Assembly: GCF_002252755.1 (NCBI RefSeq)
Contig: NZ_NHOY01000096.1
Span: forward strand, 1 to 64,000
Origin: Halorubrum sp. Hd13
GTDB lineage: Archaea; Halobacteriota; Halobacteria; Halobacteriales; Haloferacaceae
Direction of reading: 5' to 3'
DNA: 64,000 bases
Position numbers and translations under genes: made by a program. The notes beneath the pieces are model-generated. The model did not search any database and was not told the origin of the DNA. It saw nothing but the letters and a program-made list of their open reading frames with translations. Of the stretch, positions 1 to 8,953 are shown one piece after another. Numbering within the stretch: position 1 is the first letter of the stretch; each line of letters starts with the position of its first letter.

Positions 1-35
1 AGCTTATCTGAACACGAGGGTTCGGCGCGGGCATG

Positions 36-46
36 GGTTTAAAAAG
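36..46 (+). promoter_or_regulatory. TATA-like box of the first gene
   Basis: An A/T-rich run (GTTTAAAAAGG) lies about 27-30 nt before the ATG at 70. This is the spacing expected of an archaeal TATA box driving a leaderless transcript. Confidence 0.5.
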
Positions 47-69
47 GACCGAGCGAGTACGACCCTCCG

Positions 70-393
70 ATGGCAGCACGCCCACCCGGCGGCGGTTCCT
101 CAGAGCCCGACGCGATCGAGTTCGGCATCGCCGTGCTCGATGAGCGGGTCGAGGAGGCCGGCGTCTCGTTCCCCGCGACCGACGAGGAGATCGTCGACGC
201 GCTCGAGGACGGCGCGATTCCGTACGACGCCAAGGGCCGCACGATCCGAATCTCCGAGGCGCTAAACGAGGTGCCACAGACCCGGTTCGAGAACGAGACC
301 GAATTTCTCGACGCGCTGTACCCGGTGTTCGACCGCAAGCGTCGGGAGGGCGGCGGCTTCCTCACCAGCCTCCGCGACGCGCTCCCGTTTTAA
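70..393 (+). CDS. conserved acidic hypothetical protein
   Basis: 107 residues, strongly acidic, with no membrane segment or signal peptide. The N-terminus is Gly/Pro-rich and the C-terminus carries a basic patch (DRKRREGG) followed by FLTSLRDALPF. I do not recognise a domain. The start at 70 is supported by the TATA-like run about 27-30 nt upstream. It converges with the PRC-barrel gene with only 4 nt between the two stops. It is probably a small haloarchaeal protein of unknown function. Confidence 0.7.
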   Translation: MAARPPGGGSSEPDAIEFGIAVLDERVEEAGVSFPATDEEIVDALEDGAIPYDAKGRTIRISEALNEVPQTRFENETEFLDALYPVFDRKRREGGGFLTSLRDALPF

Positions 394-397
394 TCGG

Positions 398-703
398 CTA
401 CGCGGACTGGCCGATCTCGGCTTCCTCTTCGTCGTCGCCGCCGGTGTCGAGCCGTTCGATGATGTCGTTGATCAGCACGACGTCGCCGACGGCGCGTACC
501 CACCGGTACGGGACGATGACGCCCGTGTTCCTTTCGACGCGCCCGGCGAACAGCTCGTGGTTGAGCTGCGCGAGCGCGAGTCCGGTCACCGCCTGCGCGT
601 CTAGATCGAGGCGCACGTCCTCGATCTCGCCGACGAAAACGCCGTTGTTCGAGTACACCTCACGACCGACGAGCGACGTGATCTCCTGTGGGGCCGCGTT
701 CAT
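398..703 (-). CDS. PRC-barrel domain protein
   Basis: 101 residues. Residues about 8-85 form one PRC-barrel: the pattern LVGREVYSNNGVFVGEIEDVRLDL is the typical opening beta-hairpin and VPYRWVRAVGDVVLI the closing strands. Such stand-alone PRC-barrels are common in haloarchaea and are thought to bind RNA or protein partners (the fold is shared with RimM). The C-terminal tail is acidic. A TTAATAGG box lies about 28 nt upstream of the ATG on the minus strand, which supports this start. The partner is unknown. Confidence 0.85.
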   Translation of the reverse strand: MNAAPQEITSLVGREVYSNNGVFVGEIEDVRLDLDAQAVTGLALAQLNHELFAGRVERNTGVIVPYRWVRAVGDVVLINDIIERLDTGGDDEEEAEIGQSA

Positions 704-868
704 ATCACATACGGTCAGGAGCGCGCCTATTAAGCGTTCGTTGTCGAACGACGCCCGTCAGACGGGCGGCTCGGCGGTCGGGGGCGATGAGGCCGGCGGC
801 GAGGGTCGGCGAGGGCCAGCGAGGGTCGGCGAGCGTCGGAGACGACCCCGACCGCCCGTCCCGGCCGC

Positions 869-3103
869 TCACTCCCGCGGCGCGACCAGCTCCACGGGGT
901 GCATCGGCGCGTCGCCGAGCAGCGCGTCGATCTGCTCGGTACAGGAGGTGCCGGCGGCGACGACGGTGCGGTCGGTGTCGCCGAACTGCTCGCGGATAGG
1001 CTCGCCAACGTCCATGCTCAGCTCGTAGTAGTCGTTCTTGTAGCCGAACGAGCCGGCCATCCCGCAGCACTCGGTGTCGGAGACGCGCACGTCGTAGCCG
1101 AGCGCCTCCATCACCGCGGTGGCGTGCTCGCCCACGCCGATCGTCCGCGCCTGACAGTGCGGGTGGTAGGCGACGCGCTTGCCGGCCGCCACCGGGCCGG
1201 TGCCCTCGACCGGCGCGCGCAGGGCGGCCGGGTCCCCGCCGTTCTCCAGCAGGCCGAAGACGTACTCCATCACGTCGTAGCTGGCCGCGGCGAGCCGCTC
1301 GTGGGAGGTCTCCGGGAGGAACTTCTCGTACTCGCTCCGGAACATCGCGAGGTCGCTCGGCTCGATCACGACCACGTCGCGGCCGGCGTCGACGTGAGTC
1401 GCGAGCCCGGCGTACACGTCCTCGGCGGCCGACTCCGCCGTCGCGATCATCCCCTGCGAGAGCGGCGGGCGGCCGCTCCCCGGGAGGTCCGGGACCCGCA
1501 CGTGGACGCCGAGCGCCTCCAGCGCGCGCACGGCCGCCTTCCCGCGGTCGACGTCGACGTAGTTCGTCGCCGTGTCGGGGTAGAGCACGGCCTCGCGCTC
1601 GGCCTCGGCCGCCGGCACCCGGGCGCCGCCGCGGGCCGCGAACCAGTCGACGAGGGGCTCGCTCGCGAACTCGGGGAGGTCGCGGCGGCGGTCGATCCCG
1701 GCGACCCGCTCGGCGAGCGCACGGAGCGGCCCCGCGTCCGAGAGCCGGTTCGCGACCGGCGCGGTCCGGCTCCCCCACTTCGCCAGCGTCTCGTAGTTGC
1801 CGACGAGGCGGGTGGCCAGGTCGAGCCCGGCCGGCTCCTCGTCCGGGACCAGCTCCTCGAACATCCAGTCCGTCTGGCCCGGGTCGGCCTCGCCGCGGTT
1901 GATGCGGTCGCGGACGACCGTGTTGATCCACGGGATGTCGATCCCGACCGGACACGCCGGGACGCACCGCGAGCAGCCGGTACAGAGGTCGTTGAACTCG
2001 GCGGCGGTGTCGAGCCCCTCGATGCCGGCCTCCCACCCGGTCGCGATGCCGCCGGAGTAGGTCTCGCCGCCGAAGGCGTGGCCCCCGACGCTCTGGAAGT
2101 TCCCGCAGGCGTTCGAGCAGGCGGAACACCGGATGCAGTACAGCGTCTCTTTCAGCTGCTCGTCCTCGCGCATCTCCATCCGGCCGTTGTCGATGAGCAC
2201 GAGGTGGAAGTCGCGGTCGTCGCCCGAGCCGTCGGCGAGGGGCTCGTCGTCGCTCTCGAAGTCCGGCACCGGCGAGTCGACGGGCGGGGTCAGCGTGGAG
2301 ATGTACGAGGTCACGTCCTGCCCGGTCCCGGAGCGGCCGATGAGCTCGACGAACGGCGAGAAGTCCTCGACGGTCGGGACGAGCTTCTCGACGCCCGCGA
2401 CGGCGACGTGGGTGTCCGTCGCGCTCACCGTCTTCCGGGCGTTGCCCTCGCTGGTGACGAGCAGCATGGTGCCGGAGTCGGCGGCGACGAAGTTCGCTCC
2501 CGTCATCCCCACGTCGGCGCCCTCGACCAGCTCGCCGAGCCGCTCGCGGGCGAACATCGTGAGCTCCTCGGCGGTCTCCGGCGGGTCGTCGAGGTCGAAC
2601 CGCTCCGCGAACAGCTCCGAGATCCCCTCGCGGGACTTGTGGATCGCCGGCGCGACGATGTGCGAGGGCGCCTCGTCGGCGAGCTGGAGCACCCACTCGC
2701 CGAGGTCCGTCTCGATCACCTCCACGCCCTCGGCCTCAAGCGCCTCGTTCACCTCGATCTCCTCGGAGGTCATCGACTTCGACTTCACGAGGCGGTCGGC
2801 GTCGCGCTCCTCGGCGGTCAGCTCGGTGACGTACCGGTTCGCGTCCGCCGCGTCGTCGGCGACGTAGACGGTGCCGCCGTTGGCCTCGACGGACGCTTTC
2901 ACCTCGTCGATCAGCTCCGGGAGCCGAGCGATCGCGTCCTCCTTGATCTCGCGGGCCTCCGCCTTCAGCTCCTCGTAGTCGTCGAGCCGCCCCGTCGACT
3001 CGTACCGTCCCCGATTGAACCCGCGGGTGTTCTCGGCGACCGCGTCGCCCTCAGTCGCCATCAGCTCGCGGATGCGGTCCCCCTTGGCCGCGTCGCTACT
3101 CAT
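869..3103 (-). CDS. LutB-type iron-sulfur oxidase subunit fused to a CCG (LutA/GlcF-like) domain
   Basis: 744 residues. The N-terminal half is a LUD domain (about 60-290, with GMTGANFVAADSGTMLLV typical of LutB). It is followed by two 4Fe-4S cysteine clusters (CIRCSACSNAC and CTGCSRCVPAC, about residues 325-395). The C-terminal region ends in a cysteine-rich CCG domain (YHPHCQA, ECCGMAGSFG). In Bacillus, LutA, LutB and LutC together oxidise L-lactate; here LutA-like and LutB-like parts are one polypeptide. It overlaps the LutC-like gene by 8 nt, so they form one operon. Function in L-lactate or a related hydroxy-acid oxidation is inferred. Confidence 0.85.
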   Translation of the reverse strand: MSSDAAKGDRIRELMATEGDAVAENTRGFNRGRYESTGRLDDYEELKAEAREIKEDAIARLPELIDEVKASVEANGGTVYVADDAADANRYVTELTAEERDADRLVKSKSMTSEEIEVNEALEAEGVEVIETDLGEWVLQLADEAPSHIVAPAIHKSREGISELFAERFDLDDPPETAEELTMFARERLGELVEGADVGMTGANFVAADSGTMLLVTSEGNARKTVSATDTHVAVAGVEKLVPTVEDFSPFVELIGRSGTGQDVTSYISTLTPPVDSPVPDFESDDEPLADGSGDDRDFHLVLIDNGRMEMREDEQLKETLYCIRCSACSNACGNFQSVGGHAFGGETYSGGIATGWEAGIEGLDTAAEFNDLCTGCSRCVPACPVGIDIPWINTVVRDRINRGEADPGQTDWMFEELVPDEEPAGLDLATRLVGNYETLAKWGSRTAPVANRLSDAGPLRALAERVAGIDRRRDLPEFASEPLVDWFAARGGARVPAAEAEREAVLYPDTATNYVDVDRGKAAVRALEALGVHVRVPDLPGSGRPPLSQGMIATAESAAEDVYAGLATHVDAGRDVVVIEPSDLAMFRSEYEKFLPETSHERLAAASYDVMEYVFGLLENGGDPAALRAPVEGTGPVAAGKRVAYHPHCQARTIGVGEHATAVMEALGYDVRVSDTECCGMAGSFGYKNDYYELSMDVGEPIREQFGDTDRTVVAAGTSCTEQIDALLGDAPMHPVELVAPRE

Positions 3104-3644
3104 CGGCGGTCACCTCCGACGACACGGAGTCGCGTCCGCCGGCGTCGCCCTCCCGCAACAGCACCACGTGCACCTCCTTCGGTCCGTGTGCGCCGTGGAC
3201 GAGCCCGCCCATATCGGCGGTCGCGCTCGGCCCGGTCGCGAACACCACGTCGACCGACTCGTCGCGCGCCTTCGGGCCGAGCCACTCGAACGCGTCGGGC
3301 ATGTCCGGGACGAGATCGGCCTCGCGGAGGACGACGACGTGGCGGTCGACGAAGAGGCTCACCGGTTCCGTGCCGGCGGCGTCGGCCTCGATCGCGACGC
3401 TCCCGTACGCGGCGACCCCGAGCGACGCGTCGGTGACGCCGGTGTGGGCCGCGCGGAACTCGGCCGTGGTCGGGTCCGTCTCGATCCGGTCCGGAAGGGA
3501 GCCGGCGTCGAGCTCGACCCCGACCGCCGGGTCGCCGGCGGCCTCGTCGATCAGTTCCGCGCATTCGCTCTCGGTCCCCTCGGTCACGATCACGCCGAGG
3601 GAGTCGAGACGACGCTTGAACGTCGAGCGGTCGGCGACTGACAT
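3096..3644 (-). CDS. LUD domain protein, LutC-like
   Basis: 182 residues, near the usual LutC length. The LUD fold is indicated by TDPTTAEFRAAHTGVTDASLGVAAYGSVAIEADAAGTEPVSLFVDRHVVVLREADLV and by the end motif ATGPSATADMGGLVHGAHGPKEVHVVLL. LutC is the third component of the lactate-utilisation complex. It is the first gene of a two-gene operon with the LutB/LutA fusion (8-nt overlap). An ATATATAT box at 3663-3670 lies 19-26 nt upstream of the start. Confidence 0.88.
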   Translation of the reverse strand: MSVADRSTFKRRLDSLGVIVTEGTESECAELIDEAAGDPAVGVELDAGSLPDRIETDPTTAEFRAAHTGVTDASLGVAAYGSVAIEADAAGTEPVSLFVDRHVVVLREADLVPDMPDAFEWLGPKARDESVDVVFATGPSATADMGGLVHGAHGPKEVHVVLLREGDAGGRDSVSSEVTADE

Positions 3645-3818
3645 ACGTCATTATTCAACGGGATATATATGGGTGTTCCGCCGGCTCCCGCGCGTCGGTG
3701 ATTCCGGCGGCCGCCCCGTCGCTCGCCGCGGCGGGCGCTCGCGCTCCCGACCGGTTCTGGTTCCCGTCTGCTCTGCGGGGTCAGGGGATTTTTCATAGTT
3801 CGACCGTGAAGGTTTCTC
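3645..3818. promoter_or_regulatory. divergent promoter region of the hydroxy-acid oxidation locus
   Basis: 174 bp between two divergently transcribed genes of related function. A clear TATA box (3663-3670) serves the minus-strand LutC operon. A weaker T-rich run near 3787-3793 may serve the plus-strand gene at 3819. I see no long inverted repeat. Confidence 0.5.
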
Positions 3819-6800
3819 ATGGCAACTAACACGCCGGACCCGGACCCGCGGGACGGGGGGGACTTCGACTACACCGGGGGCGAGACCGAGCGTCCGGAGC
3901 TCGTGGCCGCGCTCGAACGCCGAGTCGACGGTGACGTGCGGTTCGACGACTACTCGAAGCGGCTCTACGCGACCGACGCCTCGGCGTACGAGGTGACGCC
4001 CATCGGCGTCGTGATGCCCGAATCGACCGCGGACGTGGCGGCGGTCCAGGAGTACTGCTTCGCCGAGGGGATCCCCGTGCTACCGCGGGGCGGCGGCACG
4101 TCGCTCGCCGGGCAGACCGTGAACGAGGCGGTCGTCCTCGATCTCACGGACTCGATGGACTCCGTGCTCTCGACCGACCCGGACGCGGCGACGGCCCGGG
4201 TCCAGGCGGGGGCGTACGTAGGCGACCTCAACGCGGCGGTCGAGCCGCACGGGCTGAAGTTCGCGCCCGACCCGGCGTGGCGCGACAAGTCCGCGGTCGG
4301 CGGCGCGATCGGTAACAACTCCACCGGCTCGCACTCGCTGAAGTACGGGAAGACGGACCACTACGTCGAGGAGGCCGAGGTCGTGCTCGCGGACGGGACG
4401 GTGACGACCTTCGGCGAGGTCGCCGTCGACGACCTCCGCGAGTCCGCCGACGTCGACGCCGACGCGCTCCTCCCGCGGATCCACGCCGAAACCGTCCGGA
4501 TCCTCGACGAGGAGGCCGACGAGATCGACGAGCGCTACCCCGAGATGAAGCGGAACGTCTCCGGCTACAACCTCGATCGGCTGCTCGCCGAGCACCGCGG
4601 CGAGTACGGCGAGGCGGGCGTCGTCAACCTCGCTCGGCTCATGGCCGGCAGCGAGGGGACGCTCGCGACCGTCACCGAGGCGACGGTCTCGCTCGTCGAG
4701 ATCCCCCACACGAAGGCGGTCGCGCTGCTGACGTACGACGACCTCCTCGACGCGATGGAGGACGTGGCGCCGATCTTAGCGCACGACCCCGCCGCCGTCG
4801 AGGTGATGGACGACGTCCTGCTGGGGCTCGCCGCCGACACGCCGGAGTTCGCCGACGTCGTCGGGATGCTGCCCGAGGGGACGAGCTCCGTCCTCCTCGT
4901 CGAGTTCTACGCCGAGGGCGACGCGGACGGGAAGCAGAAGGTCGCGGACCTCGTCGCCGACCGGGTGGGCGCGACCGACGACCGTCCCCGGCCCGAGACG
5001 GAGTCGAACCCGAGCGAGGGCGCCGCCGACGTGACGAGCCAGCCGCGCCGCGCGGTCCACGCGATGGAGGCGCACGACGCCGAGCAGCGCGACCGGTTCT
5101 GGAAGATGCGCAAGTCCGGGCTCCCGATCCTCCTCTCGCGGACCACCGACGAGAAGCACATCTCCTTCATCGAGGACTGCGCGATCCCGCCGGAGCACCT
5201 CCCCGAGTACACCCGCGAGTTCCAGGAGATCCTCGAGGACAACGGCACGTTCGCGACGTTCTACGCGCACGCCGGCCCCGGCGTGCTCCACATCCGGCCG
5301 CTGATCAACACGAAGGAGGTCGACGACGTCGAGGCGATGGTCGACATCGCCGACCGCGTCACCGACGCCGTGGTCCGGCTCGGCGGGTCGGTCTCCGGCG
5401 AGCACGGGGACGGGCACGCTCGGACCCAGTGGAACCGGAAGCTGTACGGCGACGAGCTCTGGGGGTCGTTCCGCGACCTCAAGACCGCGTTCGACCCCGA
5501 CTGGCTGCTCAACCCCGGGAACGTCTGCGGCGACTTCGACATGAGCGAGAACCTCCGGTTCGACTCGGAGTACGACTACGACGCCGGCTTCGACCCCGCG
5601 ATGGAGTGGGCCATCGACAACGGGATGCAGGGGATGGTCGAGCTCTGTCACGGCTGCGGCGGCTGTCGGGGGCCACAGGAGACGACCGGCGGGGTGATGT
5701 GTCCGACGTACCGCGCCTCGGAGGAGGAGATCCAAGCGACTCGCGGCCGAGCGAACATGCTTCGGGGCGCCATCTCGGGGGATCTGCCCGACGACCCCAC
5801 CGGCGACGAGTTCGTCACGGAGGTGATGGACCTCTGCGTCGGCTGTAAGGGGTGTAAGGTGGACTGCCCGAGCGGCGTCGACATGGCGAAGCTGAAGGCC
5901 GAGGTCGAGCACGCCCACCACGAGGAGCACGGGATCGACCTGCGGACGCGACTGCTCGGCAACTTCGAGTCGCTCGCGCCGCTCGGCTCGAAGCTCGCGC
6001 CGCTCTCGAACCTCCCGGGGAAGATTCCCGGCGCCGGTCTCGTCATGGAGAAGGCCCTGGGAATCGCGAAGGAGCGCGACCTGCCGACGTTCCGCTCTGA
6101 GACGCTGACGGACTGGTTCGAGGCCCGCGGCGGCGCCGGCGTTCCCCGCGACGAGGCCGACCGCGAGGTCCTCCTGTTCCCCGACGTGTACACCACCTAC
6201 ACGAACCCCGGCGCCGGGAAGGCCGCGGTCCGGGTGTTGGAGGCCGCGAACTGCCACGTCGAGATCCCGGACGTCGACGGGAGCGGGCGCCCGCCGCACT
6301 CGAAGGGGATGCTCGACGAGTCGCGCGCGGCGGCGAGAGACGCCGTGGAGACGCTCGCGCCCGAGGTCAGCGACGGCCGCGACGTGGTCGTCGTGGAGCC
6401 GACCGACGCCGTGATGCTCCAGTCCGACTACCACGACCTGCTCGACGGCGACGCCAGCGACGTGCCGGACGCCGACGTGGCGACCGTCTCGGAGAACACC
6501 TACGGCGTCATGGAGTACGTCGACGCCCACCGGCTCGACGAGGCGATCGACCTCGACGCCCCCACGGAGTCGCTCACGTACCACGGCCACTGCCACCAGA
6601 AGGCGACGAAGAAGGACCACCACGCGGTCGGCGTGCTCCGCCGCGCGGGCTACGGCGTCGACCCCTTGGACTCCTCCTGTTGCGGGATGGCGGGCTCGTT
6701 CGGCTACGAGGCCGAGCACTACTCGATGAGCAAGGCGATCGGCCGGATCCTCTTCGACCAGGTCGCGGAGAGCGACGGCGACGCGGTCGTCGCCCCCGGC

Positions 6801-6890
6801 GCCTCGTGCCGGACGCAGCTGAAGGAGCGCGACGCCGGCGCCCCGGAGCCGCCGCACCCGGTGGAGAAGCTCGCGGCCGCGCTGGCGTAA
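3819..6890 (+). CDS. FAD-linked oxidase / iron-sulfur fusion (D-lactate or glycolate dehydrogenase, GlcD-GlcF type)
   Basis: 1023 residues. Residues about 60-240 are an FAD-binding type 4 domain (VLPRGGGTSLAGQ), followed by the FAD-oxidase C-terminal domain to about 570 (GSVSGEHGDGHART). Then come two 4Fe-4S clusters (CHGCGGCRG at about 610, CVGCKGCKVDC at about 673) and a CCG domain (YHGHCHQK, SCCGMAGSFG near 950). This is GlcD and GlcF in one chain, as in large D-lactate or D-2-hydroxyglutarate dehydrogenases. It lies divergent from the LutBC-like operon, so a D-hydroxy-acid substrate feeding the quinone pool is likely. The exact substrate is not determined. Confidence 0.87.
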   Translation: MATNTPDPDPRDGGDFDYTGGETERPELVAALERRVDGDVRFDDYSKRLYATDASAYEVTPIGVVMPESTADVAAVQEYCFAEGIPVLPRGGGTSLAGQTVNEAVVLDLTDSMDSVLSTDPDAATARVQAGAYVGDLNAAVEPHGLKFAPDPAWRDKSAVGGAIGNNSTGSHSLKYGKTDHYVEEAEVVLADGTVTTFGEVAVDDLRESADVDADALLPRIHAETVRILDEEADEIDERYPEMKRNVSGYNLDRLLAEHRGEYGEAGVVNLARLMAGSEGTLATVTEATVSLVEIPHTKAVALLTYDDLLDAMEDVAPILAHDPAAVEVMDDVLLGLAADTPEFADVVGMLPEGTSSVLLVEFYAEGDADGKQKVADLVADRVGATDDRPRPETESNPSEGAADVTSQPRRAVHAMEAHDAEQRDRFWKMRKSGLPILLSRTTDEKHISFIEDCAIPPEHLPEYTREFQEILEDNGTFATFYAHAGPGVLHIRPLINTKEVDDVEAMVDIADRVTDAVVRLGGSVSGEHGDGHARTQWNRKLYGDELWGSFRDLKTAFDPDWLLNPGNVCGDFDMSENLRFDSEYDYDAGFDPAMEWAIDNGMQGMVELCHGCGGCRGPQETTGGVMCPTYRASEEEIQATRGRANMLRGAISGDLPDDPTGDEFVTEVMDLCVGCKGCKVDCPSGVDMAKLKAEVEHAHHEEHGIDLRTRLLGNFESLAPLGSKLAPLSNLPGKIPGAGLVMEKALGIAKERDLPTFRSETLTDWFEARGGAGVPRDEADREVLLFPDVYTTYTNPGAGKAAVRVLEAANCHVEIPDVDGSGRPPHSKGMLDESRAAARDAVETLAPEVSDGRDVVVVEPTDAVMLQSDYHDLLDGDASDVPDADVATVSENTYGVMEYVDAHRLDEAIDLDAPTESLTYHGHCHQKATKKDHHAVGVLRRAGYGVDPLDSSCCGMAGSFGYEAEHYSMSKAIGRILFDQVAESDGDAVVAPGASCRTQLKERDAGAPEPPHPVEKLAAALA

Positions 6891-7014
6891 GCGGCGCCGG
6901 CGTCGGTGGTGGTCGCGTCGACGTGGGCTACGGCGGCGTCAAGCTCGGCTGCCGCGTTGCCCTCGCCGGTGGCTACGGGGCGCCCGCGGGCGGCTCGGTC
7001 GGTCTCGACGCGCC

Positions 7015-7224
7015 TCACCCCGCGTTCGAGCGCACGTTCGCCGTGACGAGGGCGATCAGGTACGAGAACGCCGGGAACGTCACCGCGACCACCGCGAGAA
7101 ACGCCGGATCGAGTCCGGCAGGGTCGTCGGAGAGCCACCCGGTGTACTGGAGGACGGCCAGCGTGAGGACCACGACCGCCGTGTTGAGCGCGTACTCGGG
7201 GAGCGAGGGGCTCGGGAACCGCAT
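7015..7224 (-). CDS. small two-helix membrane protein
   Basis: 69 residues with two hydrophobic helices (about 12-30 and 39-61) separated by a short acidic loop (SDDPAGLD). It has no recognisable domain and no catalytic motif. It lies 21 nt downstream of the stop of the gene at 7246-8241 on the same strand, so it may be cotranscribed. The reading frame and composition look coding, but evidence is limited to hydrophobicity and position. Confidence 0.6.
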   Translation of the reverse strand: MRFPSPSLPEYALNTAVVVLTLAVLQYTGWLSDDPAGLDPAFLAVVAVTFPAFSYLIALVTANVRSNAG

Positions 7225-7245
7225 ACACCCGGCTGGCGCCGCCGC

Positions 7246-8241
7246 TCACTCAACGCTTTCGACGCGGTCCCGCTCGCGCTCGCGACGTCGCCCTAGCACC
7301 CGCTTGAACCCCTTCCCGGGACCGCCTTCGATAGGCCACCCCCTCGTTCGCCACTGGGGCGGTTCGGGCGAGAACTCCGGGCAGGAGCCCGAACACTCCC
7401 GCGCGGTCGGAACCTTCTCCTTCGCGGCGCAGTGCGGGACGAGCGACCGCCCCTCGCGGCGGAGCTCGAAGTGGCGGCAGTCCGGGCGCATCGTCTCGTG
7501 GTACGAGCGCCACCCCTTCCCGTAGGCGCGCTCGGCGATCTCCACGCGGAGGGTCTCCGTCTCGGGGTCGCGACGCTCGTCGCCTGCGGGCGCGAGGTCG
7601 CTCGGGTGCCACGCCACGCTCGCCGCGTCGGCGCGGACGCCGTCGGAGAAGTCGGTCGCGAGGATCCCGGCCTCGACCGGCATCTCGCGGAGCAGCGCGG
7701 GCTCGACGCGCTCGCCCGTCGTCTCGGTCGCGAGCCACGCCTCGTCGGCGAGGGCGGTGTCGACGTCGTGGGCGAGCTGGTCGGCGAGCCGGTCGGCCGC
7801 CGAGCGGTCCAAGTCGGGCTTGTTCTCGACCGCGACGATCCGGTCGACCCAGTCCGGGTACGGCCGCTTCCGGCGGAGCTGGATCCGGTTGTTCCGCCGG
7901 CGTTTTTCGATCAGGTCGCGGCCCGCGGCGCGGTGGACCGCCCGCCGGACGTAGCGCCACGGGTAGCCGGGGTGCGGGAGCGCGTCGCGGTACCACGACC
8001 ACTCCGCCGGCGCGTGGCGGACGACGTGGAGGAGGTCGGAGTCGATGGCCCGCTCGCCGAAGGCGCGCCGAACCGCGAACGCGGCGGGGTCGACCTCGAT
8101 CACGACCGTGTCCCAGCGGCGCTCCTTCGTGCCGAGCTGCCGGGCGACGATCGCGGGTCGCGGGCCGCCGCTCGGGTGCCACGCCAGCTCGGCGTACCGG
8201 CAGACGAGGAGCTCGTAGCCGAATTCGGCGTCCGGAGTCAC
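7246..8241 (-). CDS. haloarchaeal protein, DUF5787-like; possible PD-(D/E)XK Fe-S nuclease
   Basis: 331 residues. I associate it with a haloarchaeal family catalogued as DUF5787, with moderate confidence. The sequence reads PD at 129-130, then eight residues, then ENK at 139-141, matching the PD-(D/E)XK nuclease core. A helix of the RLADQLAHDVDTAL type follows, as in such nucleases. Five cysteines have a Cas4/AddB-like distribution: one near the N-terminus (C14) and four near the C-terminus (C255, C271, C283, C287). That pattern suggests an iron-sulfur or zinc site. The nuclease role is my inference; the family is uncharacterised as far as I know. The C-terminal tail is Arg-rich. Confidence 0.72.
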   Translation of the reverse strand: MTPDAEFGYELLVCRYAELAWHPSGGPRPAIVARQLGTKERRWDTVVIEVDPAAFAVRRAFGERAIDSDLLHVVRHAPAEWSWYRDALPHPGYPWRYVRRAVHRAAGRDLIEKRRRNNRIQLRRKRPYPDWVDRIVAVENKPDLDRSAADRLADQLAHDVDTALADEAWLATETTGERVEPALLREMPVEAGILATDFSDGVRADAASVAWHPSDLAPAGDERRDPETETLRVEIAERAYGKGWRSYHETMRPDCRHFELRREGRSLVPHCAAKEKVPTARECSGSCPEFSPEPPQWRTRGWPIEGGPGKGFKRVLGRRRERERDRVESVE

Positions 8242-8346
8242 GACTTCGGTAGTGCGGCACCAGTTAAAAGCGAACCGCCCGCGTTATCGCTCTGGCGTCG
8301 GTCGCCCGCTCGGACGGGGTCGACGGCCTCGATGCGGCGGAACCGC

Positions 8347-8793
8347 TCAGACGTAGTCGCCGGATTCCTCGTCCTTCCGCTCGTCGAGGTAGTCGTGAGC
8401 GTCCTCGAGGATCTCGCGGGGCCCGTTCTGGGTGATCGTGTTGAGCGCCTGGTCGTAGTCGCGCCACTGCAGGTCTCGGTGCTCGTTCGAGATCTCGGCG
8501 CTCGCCTCGAACGAGCGCGCGATGAACAGGTGAACCGTCTTGTGGATGGTGTTACCGTTCGCCTCGAACACGTAGTCGTACTCCTTGCGGAAGCCGTCGA
8601 TCAGCCGGAAATCCTCGATTCCGGCCTCCTCCGACACCTCCCTGATCGCCGTCTGCTGGAGCTCCTCGTCCCCCTCGACCCCGCCTTTGGGGAACTCCCA
8701 GTCCCCCGGTCGGCTCTTCAGGAGGAGGTACTCCCGTTCGCCGCGGGTGTCGCGGAAGAGGATGGCTCCGGCACTGGTCGCTTCGACCGTCAT
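8347..8793 (-). CDS. NUDIX hydrolase, bis(5'-nucleosyl)-tetraphosphatase type
   Basis: 148 residues from the ATG at 8793; longer upstream in-frame sequence has non-coding character and overlaps the next gene. The Nudix box is complete (GGVEGDEELQQTAIREVSEEAGI), and the protein opens TSAGAILFRDTRGEREYLLLKS, typical of Ap4A hydrolases. These cleave diadenosine tetraphosphate to ATP and AMP. A TTAAGGG run lies about 20-30 nt upstream of the start. It is divergent from the uS10-like gene. Confidence 0.9.
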   Translation of the reverse strand: MTVEATSAGAILFRDTRGEREYLLLKSRPGDWEFPKGGVEGDEELQQTAIREVSEEAGIEDFRLIDGFRKEYDYVFEANGNTIHKTVHLFIARSFEASAEISNEHRDLQWRDYDQALNTITQNGPREILEDAHDYLDERKDEESGDYV

Positions 8794-8953
8794 TAGCGTC
8801 AGGTAAGCAAGCACCCTTAAAGAGCGTGTCGGACTCGCGAACGCCGCGGCGGGCGTCGGAGCGGCCGATCGGGGCCGACCGCCGTCGGTCCCGGGCTCCG
8901 CGGGTAGATGCGCTTTTACCCCTCCGCCGACGATGGGCTGACGACCCCCAGCC

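Noticed and set aside
899-3436. 845-residue plus-strand open frame opposite the LutB/LutA gene
   Set aside because: High-GC DNA leaves long open frames on the opposite strand. Composition is Arg/Val/Asp repetitive and no domain is visible, while the other strand encodes clear Fe-S proteins.
4776-6857. 693-residue minus-strand frame opposite the GlcD/GlcF fusion
   Set aside because: It is complementary to a well-supported gene and lacks any motif.
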